Positions 32,821 through 41,737 of a stretch of DNA of 64,000 nt are shown here, piece by piece. The translations under genes were made by a program, and so were the position numbers. Source of the DNA: UBA6522 sp965262365 (GTDB lineage: Bacteria > Pseudomonadota > Gammaproteobacteria > Steroidobacterales > Rariloculaceae); the NCBI GenBank assembly GCA_965262365.1, contig OZ253541.1:124001-188000 (forward strand). Direction: 5' to 3'. How positions within the stretch are numbered: the first letter of the stretch is position 1; each line of letters begins with the position of its first letter. The notes beneath the pieces were generated by a model, which saw only the letters and a list, made by a program, of their open reading frames with translations, was not told where the DNA came from and did not search any database.

Positions 32821-32925
32821 CGAATATTAACGAGAAGCGGGTCTTCCGGCGGAGTTGCACGGCGGCCCGGCGAGCATGCTCGGATTCTCAACGGGCCTCT
32901 GGCGGGGCGACTCGCTCGTGCCGAA

Positions 32926-33981
32926 TTATTCCGGCACTCGGTCGAAAGTCCATGCGCCCGAAACGTGGACCTCCGAGATCGCGCTCGCCATCCCGTCGCC
33001 CTCGACCGTGAAGATGTAGCCGAAACCGCCCCCCTGCGGCAGAAACGCGGTCTCCGTCTGCGCCGCGAGCGGCGCTCTGCCGCCGTTGCCTCTTTGCAGG
33101 AACAGTTGACCGTCTTCCATCGTGATCCCGATCGTGATGGTGTTCGTCAGGTACATGCCCCTGTAGGTACCGACGTACCTGGCAAGGATCTCGGGATCGA
33201 CCTCCACGGACGTTTCATCCCGCCCCGTGACCCCGGAAGTCCAGTCACCGCGGTCGCCCCCGTAGGCCTCGGCGCAGACGGTCTCGAGCATCACATCGTC
33301 CGCCGCGAAGTTCATCTCGATGGCCGCCTGCAGCGGTGCCTCGAACGCACGGGGATCCTCGTAGGTGACCTCGATCTCGATGCGCCCGAAGCTCGGGCGG
33401 CGGTAGCGCTCGGTCATGCGCAGCTCCCCGGTGTGCGACAATCCCCGGCTGTTCAACCAGGTCTTGTCGTTGTAGCCGTTACTGTGGACGACCAATGTAT
33501 CGCCTTCCCAACGGCCGACGGAGTAGCCCGTCCACGTTGGCAGCGGGTCCGGCTCCAGTTCGCGCCCGTCCATGAAGATCTCGCGATAGGACCCGTCATT
33601 GAAGAGTACAGAGATCATCGACGGATGTTGCAGAATCCTGCGCAACCCATACGAATTGCCGCCGCTGGTCAGGTTGGCCGGTCCGCTTGGCAGGCAATGA
33701 AATCTCGGGTTGTCCGCGAAGAAACGGCTGTCGCGCTCGTCGATCAGCGCCGCCACCCACGGCAGGTACATGCCGCGGTCGCCCAGGTCACCGCCCATCC
33801 TCCCGGTGCGCCACAAGCCCGTAAGATCGGGATGACCGTCGGCGGTACGGGGTGCGGGCGCGGACAGATCCGGCGCACCATCCGCCGTGCGCGGGACGCC
33901 CGGCGTAGGCAGCGAGATCCACTGTGCCGACAGCGGTGCGGTCGATGTCAACAAAACCAGCGTCGCGAGTAACCGTTTCAT
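32926..33981 (-). CDS. Exported protein with DUF6152 companion domain and DUF3471-like tail
   Basis: The start at 33981 (MKRLLATLVLLTSTAPLSAQ) gives 351 residues with a signal peptide. Two short RTADGAPDLS/RTADGHPDLTGLW motifs precede the companion domain with RFHCLPSGPANLT, GYSVGRWEGDTLVVHSNGYND and DDVMLETVCAEAYGGD. The last 90 residues (ILARYVGTYRG, GQLFLQRGNG, YIFTVEGDGMASAI) resemble the DUF3471-type domain found after serine hydrolases. There is no DUF6152 half. A decayed paralogue lies at 38233-38639. It runs divergently from the single-domain DUF6152 gene at 34088. Confidence 0.78.
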   Translation of the reverse strand: MKRLLATLVLLTSTAPLSAQWISLPTPGVPRTADGAPDLSAPAPRTADGHPDLTGLWRTGRMGGDLGDRGMYLPWVAALIDERDSRFFADNPRFHCLPSGPANLTSGGNSYGLRRILQHPSMISVLFNDGSYREIFMDGRELEPDPLPTWTGYSVGRWEGDTLVVHSNGYNDKTWLNSRGLSHTGELRMTERYRRPSFGRIEIEVTYEDPRAFEAPLQAAIEMNFAADDVMLETVCAEAYGGDRGDWTSGVTGRDETSVEVDPEILARYVGTYRGMYLTNTITIGITMEDGQLFLQRGNGGRAPLAAQTETAFLPQGGGFGYIFTVEGDGMASAISEVHVSGAWTFDRVPE

Positions 33982-34087
33982 TTTGTTTCCCCCGGAACCG
34001 GTGCCAGGATTGACTGCTTCGTAGCCACCCTCTACGCTGGCCATTATACGTAGAGTCACCCATTTCAGACATTTTTGGGATACGCTT

Positions 34088-34486
34088 GTGATACGTGTGT
34101 TTTCAGTTCTCTTCGGAGCGGCGTCGTTTTTTGCGGCCATGCCCGGTCTGCCTCACCACTCGTTCGCCGCGGTGTTCGACGTCGCCCGGCCGGTCGAGTT
34201 CACTGGCACCATCACGCGAATCGATTGGACAAATCCCCACGCCTGGATCTACATGGATGTCGAAGGCGCCGAAGGAAACGTCGAGAACTGGTCGGTCGAA
34301 TTGCTGGGTATCAACACGCTGCTCAAGCAGGGCTGGAGGCCCGAGACGGCCAAACCGGGCGATGTCGTCAGCGTGACCGGGTTCGGCGCCAGGGACGGCA
34401 GTACTTCCGCAAACGCGTCCTCGGTCATCATGGTGGAAACGGGCGAGCGTATCTGGGTGAGCGCGTCGCGAGAAGGCCAGGAATAG
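34088..34486 (+). CDS. Single-domain DUF6152 protein
   Basis: The 132-residue product starts at GTG (MIRVFSVLFG) with a signal peptide ending GLP-HHS. One DUF6152 domain follows: WTNPHAWIYMDV, VENWSVELLG, LLKQGWRPETAKPGD and VMVETG-like end. It matches the 18172 protein in size and layout. It is divergent from the companion-domain gene at 32926, so a shared 106-base promoter region could drive both halves of a DUF6152/companion pair. Confidence 0.8.
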   Translation: MIRVFSVLFGAASFFAAMPGLPHHSFAAVFDVARPVEFTGTITRIDWTNPHAWIYMDVEGAEGNVENWSVELLGINTLLKQGWRPETAKPGDVVSVTGFGARDGSTSANASSVIMVETGERIWVSASREGQE

Positions 34487-34583
34487 CGGCGCGCGGAGCC
34501 CGCAAAGGGCAAGTCCCGCACCCAGCGGAAATCAGATGCAACAAGGCTCGATCCCGGCGCGATCGTCAGGCCTTTGTATCCGC

Positions 34584-34801
34584 CTATAACAGGTAGTCGC
34601 GAGTGAGTTCCTCGGAGACCTCCCACAGGCGTGCCGCTATCGCCTCATCTTCTTGATACTCACTTTGCTCAGCCGGTTTCCGAGGATGAAATGGCCGAGA
34701 TGATTGACGACGAATTGCGCGAACGCCGTTGCACAGGTGGAAGCCATGGCCATCAGGGAGGTGTTTTCGAGAAACCGGCGACGGGTCAGCAGATCGGACA
34801 T
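34584..34801 (-). pseudogene. Tat leader joined to a short-chain dehydrogenase remnant
   Basis: A good start (GGAGGGG before MSDLLTRRRFLENTS) gives a Tat signal peptide, but it runs straight into FVVNHLGHFILGNRL, the core helix of retinol-dehydrogenase-like SDR proteins. After a frameshift the SDR C terminus continues as EDEAIAARLWEVSEELTRDY before TAG at 34584. The bulk of both genes is missing, so deletions fused two remnants. No product is expected. Confidence 0.65.
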
Positions 34802-35001
34802 TGTACGGGTCCCCTCCAAGTCAGAAGCATTTTCTTCCATTCTGCTACGATTGCGCCGCTTCCTGTCGAAGGGGGCACCGGGTCGCCACTGAATCCGCTG
34901 GCGATCTCCTGGCAGCCACGGGCTTGCCCCATTGTCCGATTCTTTCGCATCCGGACAATGACAAAAAAATAACGAATTCGGGTTGCCGGGGCGATAACTT
35001 G

Positions 35002-35120
35002 ATCCGAATCGACGCGTATACTGGCCGAATCCTGAACGCAATGGACGAGTCTGGGCTGGCCGAGAATACGGTCCCGACTCTTACGTCGGACAACGGACCG
35101 GACATGCAGCCGGAGTGGCG
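35002..35120 (+). pseudogene. Sulfatase fragment
   Basis: About 40 residues read RIDAYTGRILNAMDESGL, then AENTVPTLTSDNGPDMQPEW, matching the SDNGP region of arylsulfatases. The Cys/Ser active-site part and the whole C-terminal domain are absent. It is a remnant in the gap before the amidohydrolase gene. Confidence 0.7.
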
Positions 35121-35168
35121 CGGCTCGAACCCATGTTCCCAGGCAGAAAACTTGATGGAGGGGAAGCA

Positions 35169-36233
35169 ATGCATGATCGACGCAAATTTCTGAAGAGCAT
35201 GGCCGCCACTGCGGTCGGAATGGGTGTGGCCGGCGTAGTGCCGTCTGCAATGTCGCAGGTGCCGCGCCGCGAGGTCTCCATCGGCGGCCGGCGGGTGACG
35301 GTCGTCGACATTCACGGCCACTGCGCGGTGACCGATGTCGAGGATGTCATCCGCGGCACCGATCTCGAGCGCGGGATGTCTCAGAATCGGATTCTGGGCC
35401 CGCACCGGATCGACGCGCTTAACGAGCGGGGCATCGACATCCAGGTGCTGAGCGCAAACCAGTACTGGTGGTATCGGGCGGACCCGGAGCTGGCGCGCGA
35501 CATCATCAGAGCGCAGGACGACGGGATCGCGGCGTGGGTCGCGGCCCATCCGGACCGGTTCGTCGCGCTGACGTCGGTGGCGTTGCAGCACCCCGAGCTG
35601 GCCGCCGAGCAGCTCGAGTACGCGGTGAACGAGTTGAACTTCCGGGGCGCTTCCATCGGTGGTCATGTGCTGGGCGAGTCGCTGACCGAACGCAGGTTCG
35701 ACCCGTTCTGGGCGAAGGCCGAGGAGCTGTCCGCACCGGTATTCATGCACCCGGGAGGCGCGGACAACCTGATAATGGAAGGGGCCCTCGAAGGCGCCGG
35801 CGATCTCGGCAACATCATCGGTAACCCCCTGGAGACGGCGACTTTTCTGACTCGCATGATCTTCGAGGGGACCTTGGACCGGTTCCCGGGCCTGAAGCTC
35901 ATCGGTGCCCACGGAGGCGGCTTCCTGCCGTCGTATCTTAGCCGGACCGAAGTTGCCTGCGATGTCCGCAACAACGCCAACTGCGTAAATACCAAGCGAC
36001 CGAGCGAATATCTGAAGGACCAGATTCTGGTGGACTCGATGGTCTTTTCCGACGAGGCGTTGCGGCATCTGGTCGCCGAGATCGGCGCCAGCCAGATCGT
36101 CTACGGGACCGACATTCCGCTGTTCTGGCCGGATACGCTGGACCTGATCCTCGATGCCACGCATCTGACCGATGCCGAGAAGGAAGCCATTGCCGGCGGG
36201 AATCTGGTCGAGTTGCTGCGAATCGAGGCGTAA
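35169..36233 (+). CDS. Tat-exported amidohydrolase (ACMSD-like)
   Basis: The 354-residue product begins MHDRRKFLKSMAATAVG, a Tat leader. A TIM-barrel amidohydrolase-2 domain follows with the metal ligands VVDIHGHCAV, FMHPGG, LIGAHGGGFLPSY and VYGTDIPLF. This family includes aminocarboxymuconate-semialdehyde decarboxylase and related decarboxylases or hydrolases that act on ring-cleavage products. The length is normal. GGAGGGGAAG lies before the ATG. A perfect hairpin follows the stop. It may act on a product of the neighbouring envelope oxidoreductases, but that is inference. Confidence 0.85.
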   Translation: MHDRRKFLKSMAATAVGMGVAGVVPSAMSQVPRREVSIGGRRVTVVDIHGHCAVTDVEDVIRGTDLERGMSQNRILGPHRIDALNERGIDIQVLSANQYWWYRADPELARDIIRAQDDGIAAWVAAHPDRFVALTSVALQHPELAAEQLEYAVNELNFRGASIGGHVLGESLTERRFDPFWAKAEELSAPVFMHPGGADNLIMEGALEGAGDLGNIIGNPLETATFLTRMIFEGTLDRFPGLKLIGAHGGGFLPSYLSRTEVACDVRNNANCVNTKRPSEYLKDQILVDSMVFSDEALRHLVAEIGASQIVYGTDIPLFWPDTLDLILDATHLTDAEKEAIAGGNLVELLRIEA

Positions 36234-36250
36234 ACTTGAATACACTCCGC

Positions 36251-36276
36251 CCGTGTCTTGACAAATCAAGACACGG
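36251..36276 (+). terminator. Perfect 11-base hairpin after the amidohydrolase gene
   Basis: CCGTGTCTTGA (36251-36261) pairs perfectly with TCAAGACACGG (36266-36276) around CAAA. It has no T-tract, so it may be a Rho-assisted terminator, an RNA-stability element or a protein site. Confidence 0.45.
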
Positions 36277-36742
36277 CTGGAAATTGTCCGTCGAACCAAC
36301 GCCCGCATTCGACTTCATCGTGGGGATGCTTGAGAGGGGGGATACCAGTTACGACAAGATTCTGCCCTGGATCCGGCAGTCGCTTGCAGCGACCCAAGGA
36401 CGCAAATAGCCGCAGTCCGGGAAGGCCTGCAGACGTTTATCGAGCCACGTACACCCCGATTCACAGGAAGTTGACGGATTTTTGCGGAGTGACATCACGA
36501 ACCACCGAACTGCTCGGTATCAGGCACCCGTTTATTCAGTCCGTCCTCGGTCAATCCGCGGGCTCGCGCAGCCTCGGAAACGTGATTGCAGAAGTGCTGG
36601 AACTCTGCGAGGTTGGCAGACGTCAATCGACGATAGTCCAAAGGCGAAATTACGACGGCGACCTCGCGGTTCTGTCGGCGAATGCGTTCCGAAAAATCGC
36701 GGCGCTTCAAAGAAGAGGCTCAATAAGCCTCTAGCTCCGAGA
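36277..36742. other. Spacer without a recognisable gene
   Basis: Short frames on both strands are not recognised. One plus-strand frame with MLERGDTSYDKILPWIRQSL ends at an amber codon near 36408 and may be a gene remnant. Confidence 0.4.
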
Positions 36743-37456
36743 TCATCGAGCCCAATCCGGCGCCTCGCGGTTCCGTCCGCCAAGGTCGGAGAGCTGGTCC
36801 AGGCGATCGGACAGCACTTGTGCCCAGCGCTCCACCAAATTCTCCGTCTGGTGCCATACCGCACCCACTTCCAGAAGCCCTTCCGCGTTTCGCCGATCGA
36901 TGGTGCGCGCCACCAGCTCGGCGGTCGTCGCATCCCGCAGCTCGAGGACGACGGCGGCTGACCAGGGATCCCTGGCGAGGGTGTAGACACTGCCGGAAGT
37001 AATTGGAGGAATCCGAGAGACCACGTCGACAAGGTATCCTTGAACGACGAGCACGTTCGAGTCCACCGCGACGTAGAACTCATAAGAATCTTCTCGCACG
37101 AACCTGGCCTTGACGGCCTTGCGCCACAGCCCACGAAGCCAGTCTTTCCTTTCGTCACTGAGAGGAAACTCCTCCGTCATAGCTCTAGTACGCGCGTTAG
37201 TCGGTCTTTCAGACACGTCGCGAAACTGCACGGCGGTGGGCATGAGCATGATCCTCGTGTAACCCGAGAGATCGAAATCCGGTTTGACCCAAGCCGCCTC
37301 CATGATTGACGGATCCACCCGATGAAGACCCTCTTCAGTGACATTAGCGTCCGGCTCGGTTGCAAGTATGGACTCCGCGCTGCTTACTCGCGCATACCAA
37401 AACAAAACCAGCCCACCTGCGACAAACAGGATTATCGTGCGTATTGTGAATTTCAC
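36743..37456 (-). CDS. DUF3313 family envelope protein
   Basis: The 237-residue product has an N-terminal hydrophobic segment (IRTIILFVAGGLVLFWYARV) that serves as a signal or anchor. It then has the DUF3313 hallmarks: AAWVKPDFDLSGYTRIMLMP followed by AVQFRDV, and SAAVVLELRDATTAELVART near the end. There is no lipobox cysteine, although many family members are lipoproteins. The function is not known. It stands alone between the amidohydrolase and the tRNA-Pro region. Confidence 0.7.
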   Translation of the reverse strand: MKFTIRTIILFVAGGLVLFWYARVSSAESILATEPDANVTEEGLHRVDPSIMEAAWVKPDFDLSGYTRIMLMPTAVQFRDVSERPTNARTRAMTEEFPLSDERKDWLRGLWRKAVKARFVREDSYEFYVAVDSNVLVVQGYLVDVVSRIPPITSGSVYTLARDPWSAAVVLELRDATTAELVARTIDRRNAEGLLEVGAVWHQTENLVERWAQVLSDRLDQLSDLGGRNREAPDWAR

Positions 37457-38084
37457 AGCTCCCTCCTCTTCCGTGAATCAATACCCAGTGGCGATTGCGT
37501 CAAGAGATCGAAATCAAGCCCGATTTATGTACCTATAAGAATTGCTCGCACACGAATTGTCCAGTTATTTATCAATTGCAATGATATGGACTCCTCCGCA
37601 CCTTTGAACGGCATCGCATTCTGCCAAACTGGTGAACCTCGATTTCTCCAGATACCCGGTAGGAACCTCCTGTGAACCGCTCCGAGTATAGCGGAGACTC
37701 CTTTCCGCAGTGTCTCCGCTGTACAGCCAATCTTCGCCGTCACCGATTCCATCGTCGCCCGCATCCTTCGTGCGCGAGGCCTCGGCCCGCGCCGCCACGA
37801 GTCAATCCTTCAATTGCATTTCGCAAAAATGAATAACACGAATGGACGCCGACACCGGTGAACGCTGGCGAATGCCACGTCGTACTTTTAGGCCTTGCCA
37901 TTTCGGTTCTTGCCACACCCGCACTGCGGTTCCCATGTGTGCCGGCGCTTGGCGCACAACACCCATCGTCGCAACCTGCGCTGTCTGTCGCAAAAGGTGT
38001 ATCTGCGGTTCGATCGAAAGGCCCGGAAATGCCCCTCCGGCCAAATGCGCACCTAGTGATTGTGCGCTAAGTAATTGATTTTTC
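37457..38084. other. Spacer with an IS3-type remnant
   Basis: Apart from the short transposase remnant at 37699-37800 no gene is recognised. Several overlapping frames are short and compositionally unconvincing. Confidence 0.45.
37699..37800 (-). pseudogene. IS3-family OrfA remnant
   Basis: The minus strand reads MRATMESVTAKIGCTAETLRK, the helix-turn-helix of IS3-type OrfA proteins (normally ending ETLRKWVRQ). The sequence loses similarity on both sides. It is a short relic close to the tRNA-Pro gene. Confidence 0.6.
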
Positions 38085-38162
38085 TGGTCGGGGTGAGAGG
38101 ATTTGAACCTCCGGCCCCTGCCTCCCGAAGACAGTGCTCTACCAGGCTGAGCTACACCCCGA
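38085..38162 (-). tRNA. tRNA-Pro(CGG)
   Basis: On the minus strand the acceptor TCGGGGT pairs with ACCCCGA. The D arm is GCTCAGCCTGGTAGAGC. The stem CTGTC/GGCAG carries loop TTCGGGA, anticodon CGG. The T arm GGTTCAAATCC is normal and CCA is encoded. It is a normal chromosomal tRNA, structurally cleaner than many tRNAs in the array. Confidence 0.97.
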
Positions 38163-38232
38163 ATCCAACAGCAAACGCTACGGAAGCAATTCTATACCAG
38201 ACTGCTGGCCGATAGCTCCAGAATGTGTCCAG

Positions 38233-38639
38233 CTAGGGCACTCGCTCGAAAGACCACGCGCCCGATACGTGGACCTCGGATATCGCACTCGCCGTTCCGT
38301 CTTCTTCAAAGGTGCAGACGTACCCGTATCCGGCAAGCGTTTCCGGGGCAAGTTCCACCAACGCCTTGTCGTTGCTGGTGACGCCGGAGCTCCAGTGTTC
38401 GCGATCGCCCCCGTAAGCTTCGATACAGACGACCTCGAGCATCATGTCGTCAGCCGCGTAGGTCATGTCGTTGTAGAGCATTGTGATCATGGTTGGATGC
38501 TGCACGATCCTTCGCAGACCATAGGCGTTACCAACGCTGGTGATGTTTTCCGGCCCGCTTGGGAGGCAATGGTAACGAGGCCTGTCCGCAGCGAAACGGC
38601 CGCCACCCACAAGGCCAGAGTTGCAAATAGCAGTTTCAT
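38233..38639 (-). pseudogene. Decayed copy of the companion-domain protein
   Basis: A start at 38639 (MKLLFATLALWVAAVS) is out of frame with the rest. Downstream segments RYHCLPSGPENITSVGNAYG, ADDMMLEVVCIEAYGGDREH, SSGVTSNDKALVELAPETLA and AISEVHVSGAWSFERVP align in order with the intact protein at 32926. The parts between them, including the GRWEGDTLVV strand, are deleted. Confidence 0.85.
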
Positions 38640-38836
38640 TTTGCCTTCCGTGGAGCCAACTCCAGAATTGACTGATTACCGATCTGCACCTAGGCTGGCC
38701 ATTATACGAAAGCCGTTCGGCGCCTGGCGTTCAGCGGAGTCCGGTCATGAGAGAAACATGCTCATCCATGGTCGCGATCCGAATGAACTGATTCGTCCGG
38801 TTCGGACTCCCAGATTTCACACCAGGGGATACCTCC

Positions 38837-40504
38837 ATGTCGCAATCCGTGCTGGCGTTACTGGCTGTTCTGCCCATTCTTGTGGCGGCGATCCTGCTGG
38901 TGGGCTTTCGCATCCCGGCGCGACTCGCCATGCCGGCCGTTTACGTTCTCGCGGTTGTCATCGGTTTGTTAGCCTGGGCCATGCCGGTGACCCAGATTGC
39001 CGCCGCAACCATTCAGGGACTGTTCATCACGTTTGAAATCCTCTTCATCATCTTCGCGGCGATACTTCTGCTCAACACGCTGAAACATTCCGGCGCCATT
39101 ACCGCGATTCGCGCCGGATTTGCGACGATCACGCCGGATCGGCGGGTGCAGCTCGTCATCATCAGCTGGCTTTTCGGCAGCTTTATCGAAGGGGCATCGG
39201 GGTTTGGCACGCCTGCCGCGATCACCGCTCCGCTGCTGGTCGCGCTGGGATTCCCGGCGATGACGGCGGTGATGCTCGGCATGATGGTCCAGAGCACGCC
39301 TGTGACCTTTGGAGCGGTGGGCACACCGATTCTGGTGGGTGTGCGGGGCGGCCTGGACAGCCCCGAAGTCACGCAACAACTGACCGCGGCCGGATTGACC
39401 ATGGCCGACCACCTGCAGGTTGTCACGGTCCATGTGGTCGTGCTGCACGCCATTGTGGGCACCGCCATGCCGCTATTCATGGTGATGATGATGACGCGGT
39501 TCTTCGGCAGGAACCGTTCCTGGACCGAAGGATTGTCTATCTGGCCCTTCGCGCTGCTCGGGGGTCTCGCCTTTACAGTGCCCTACTTGTTGAGCGGTAT
39601 TTTCCTGGGGCCCGCGTTCCCCTCGCTTCTGGGGGGGATGGTCGGCCTGGCGATCGTGACAACGGCGGCGCGCAAGCGTTTTCTGGTCCCCGACGACGAA
39701 TGGGATTTCGCTCCCAGGGAGGAGTGGCCCAATCAATGGATTGGTCAACTGGAGATGCGGCTTGAGACGCCCAGAGAACAGATGACGCCGGTTCGGGCGT
39801 GGATGCCCTACGTCCTGGTGGCCGGACTGCTGGTGATCTCGCGGCTCCCGCAATTGCCCGTCGGCCGGGCATTGCAGTCGGTGGCGTTTCGCTGGGAGGA
39901 GATCCTGGGCACCACCGTGACCGCCAGCACCACGCCGTTCTATCTGCCGGCGTTCATGGTGTTGGTGGCCGCATTGCTGACCGTCGCGCTGCACCGGATG
40001 CGTGGCCGCGAATTTCTGGCGGCCTTCTCCGAATCGTCCAAAACCCTGCTGGGCGCCGGTTTCGTATTGATCTTCACGGTCCCCATGGTACGCATCTACA
40101 TCAATTCCGACGTCAACGCGCTGGGGATCGACAGCATGCCCATCGTGATGGCGGACTGGGTTGCCGTTAACGTGGGCGCCGTATGGCCGTTTTTCGCGCC
40201 GTTCATCGGTGCGCTGGGCGCGTTCATCGCCGGCAGCAACACCGTCAGCAACCTCATGTTTGCGCTGTTGCAGCACGGAGTGGCCACGGCGCTCGGGATT
40301 TCCGCGGCATTGGTGGTGGCGCTGCAAGCCGTGGGGGCGGCGGCGGGCAACATGATCGCGATCCACAACGTGGTGGCGGCTTCAGCCACGGTAGGGCTGC
40401 TGGGCCAGGAGGGCGCGACGCTGCGCCGCACGATCATCCCGACGATTTACTATCTGGTCATGACCGGCGCGCTGGGTTTGCTCGCGGCGAGATTCCTCGG
40501 TTAG
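38837..40504 (+). CDS. lctP: L-lactate permease family transporter
   Basis: This 555-residue integral membrane protein has about 13-14 hydrophobic segments and the LctP signature FGSFIEGASGFGTPAAI (about residues 114-130). PVTFGAVGTPILVGV follows, then a late FIAGSNTVSNLMFALLQ and NMIAIHNVVAASATVGL. The family imports lactate, glycolate or related hydroxy acids with protons. It is the first gene of a same-strand run that includes the BCCT-like transporter and the BetI-type regulator, so its real substrate may differ. Confidence 0.9.
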   Translation: MSQSVLALLAVLPILVAAILLVGFRIPARLAMPAVYVLAVVIGLLAWAMPVTQIAAATIQGLFITFEILFIIFAAILLLNTLKHSGAITAIRAGFATITPDRRVQLVIISWLFGSFIEGASGFGTPAAITAPLLVALGFPAMTAVMLGMMVQSTPVTFGAVGTPILVGVRGGLDSPEVTQQLTAAGLTMADHLQVVTVHVVVLHAIVGTAMPLFMVMMMTRFFGRNRSWTEGLSIWPFALLGGLAFTVPYLLSGIFLGPAFPSLLGGMVGLAIVTTAARKRFLVPDDEWDFAPREEWPNQWIGQLEMRLETPREQMTPVRAWMPYVLVAGLLVISRLPQLPVGRALQSVAFRWEEILGTTVTASTTPFYLPAFMVLVAALLTVALHRMRGREFLAAFSESSKTLLGAGFVLIFTVPMVRIYINSDVNALGIDSMPIVMADWVAVNVGAVWPFFAPFIGALGAFIAGSNTVSNLMFALLQHGVATALGISAALVVALQAVGAAAGNMIAIHNVVAASATVGLLGQEGATLRRTIIPTIYYLVMTGALGLLAARFLG

Positions 40505-40537
40505 GCGCGATAACGGTTTCGGCAGGGAGTCCGGCTC

Positions 40538-40576
40538 ATGAGCGATAACGGTTTCGGCAGGGAATCCGGCTCATGA
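40538..40576 (+). other. Twelve-codon mini-ORF made by a 35-base duplication of the start region
   Basis: GCGATAACGGTTTCGGCAGG and the following bases to TCATGA occur twice (from 40507 and 40542). The first ATG opens MSDNGFGRESGS and stops at a TGA that overlaps the true ATG at 40573. Confidence 0.75.
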
Positions 40577-41718
40577 GTCTCATCATCTCCGTCGCTTCGA
40601 TCGCCGTTGTCCTGATCTCGATCGCGGTCGTCCTGTTGTTCAGAAATCTGCGCCTGTCGGGAACGGAACCGGTGGCCTTCTTCACGTTCATGTCGATTCT
40701 GTTCACCTCCGGCATGGATGTGGGCCTCATCATGTTTCCGCTGGCGGAATTCCCGATGTACGAGGCCGAGGCCGCCTATGAGTTCACCAATCCGCTGGCG
40801 GTGATTTTCGGAAGCTGGGGGTTTCTGATCTGGATCTTCTATTTCGTGACGACGTTCTATTTCCTGGTCGTCGAGCCGCGCCTGAAGCTGTTTGAAATTC
40901 CCTGGATCAAGCTGGTGAACAATGCCGTCATCATCGGGACTTGCGCGTTCACGGGCTACCTGTTCCTGTTCTACCTGCCGACCTATATCGAAGGGATTTC
41001 GCCGCTGTTCAAATACGGCCTCGTGGCAGCGGTCGTGCTGTTTGCGGTGCTGTCGAGCACCAACATCCGGTACGTGAAGGTGCTCAGCGTGTCCTCGGTG
41101 GGGCTGTTCGGTGTGCTGGCCGTGGCCATGTGGTTCGCAAGCGGCATGGGCCTTGGGGAAATGGGCGCGACGCTCGGGCAGCTTGGGGACTACTTTCCCA
41201 ACATGCACCGCTTCGTGACCCCGATCAGCGATCACCACGCCTTCTATCTGTACTGGTGGTTCGCCTGGAGCATCATGATCGGCCAGTTCGTGGCCCGCTT
41301 CGTGCGGAACCTGAAAACCTGGCAATTGCTCGTTTCCCTGCTGGTCTTCCCGTCGATCCCGCTGGCCCTGTGGTTTGCGATCATCTATTTCTACTACACC
41401 CACGGAGTGGCGGTGGGCGGCGTGATGAACGCGTTCATGATCGTCGTCGGTGTCGTCTTCGTGATCAACTCGCTGGACTCGCTGACACGGCTCTACACGG
41501 ATAACCTGAATCTGAAGGTGGAGCGGCTCGGCGGATTGCGCTACGTCGGCCTGCACTGGACCGTGATTTTCGGACTGATATTGCTGTACCAGTTCACGCC
41601 GCTGCAGATCGAGTGGGTGGGCCTGGTCGTCATTGCGCTATATGTGGTGGTCGGTTATCTCATCTTCAGGCGCAGACAGGGGATGTCGGCGGCCGTCACG
41701 ACGGACGCCGTCCCCTGA
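40573..41718 (+). CDS. BCCT-like membrane transporter
   Basis: The 381-residue protein has about ten hydrophobic segments. FFTFMSILFTSGMDVGLIMF, YWWFAWSIMIGQFVARFVR and VVFVINSLDSLTRLYTDNL line up with the glycine-rich, tryptophan-rich and substrate-binding regions of choline/betaine/carnitine transporters. It is shorter and more divergent than typical BCCT proteins (about 500 residues). It probably moves a quaternary ammonium compound, which fits the BetI-type regulator directly downstream. A duplicated start region precedes it. Confidence 0.6.
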   Translation: MSLIISVASIAVVLISIAVVLLFRNLRLSGTEPVAFFTFMSILFTSGMDVGLIMFPLAEFPMYEAEAAYEFTNPLAVIFGSWGFLIWIFYFVTTFYFLVVEPRLKLFEIPWIKLVNNAVIIGTCAFTGYLFLFYLPTYIEGISPLFKYGLVAAVVLFAVLSSTNIRYVKVLSVSSVGLFGVLAVAMWFASGMGLGEMGATLGQLGDYFPNMHRFVTPISDHHAFYLYWWFAWSIMIGQFVARFVRNLKTWQLLVSLLVFPSIPLALWFAIIYFYYTHGVAVGGVMNAFMIVVGVVFVINSLDSLTRLYTDNLNLKVERLGGLRYVGLHWTVIFGLILLYQFTPLQIEWVGLVVIALYVVVGYLIFRRRQGMSAAVTTDAVP

Positions 41719-41737
41719 ACTGTCGGGAGTTAGTGAA

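Noticed and set aside
34637..35041. 134-codon minus-strand frame as one intact protein
   Set aside because: Only the part from the ATG at 34801 has an initiation signal, and it joins pieces of unrelated families, so it is annotated as a pseudogene.
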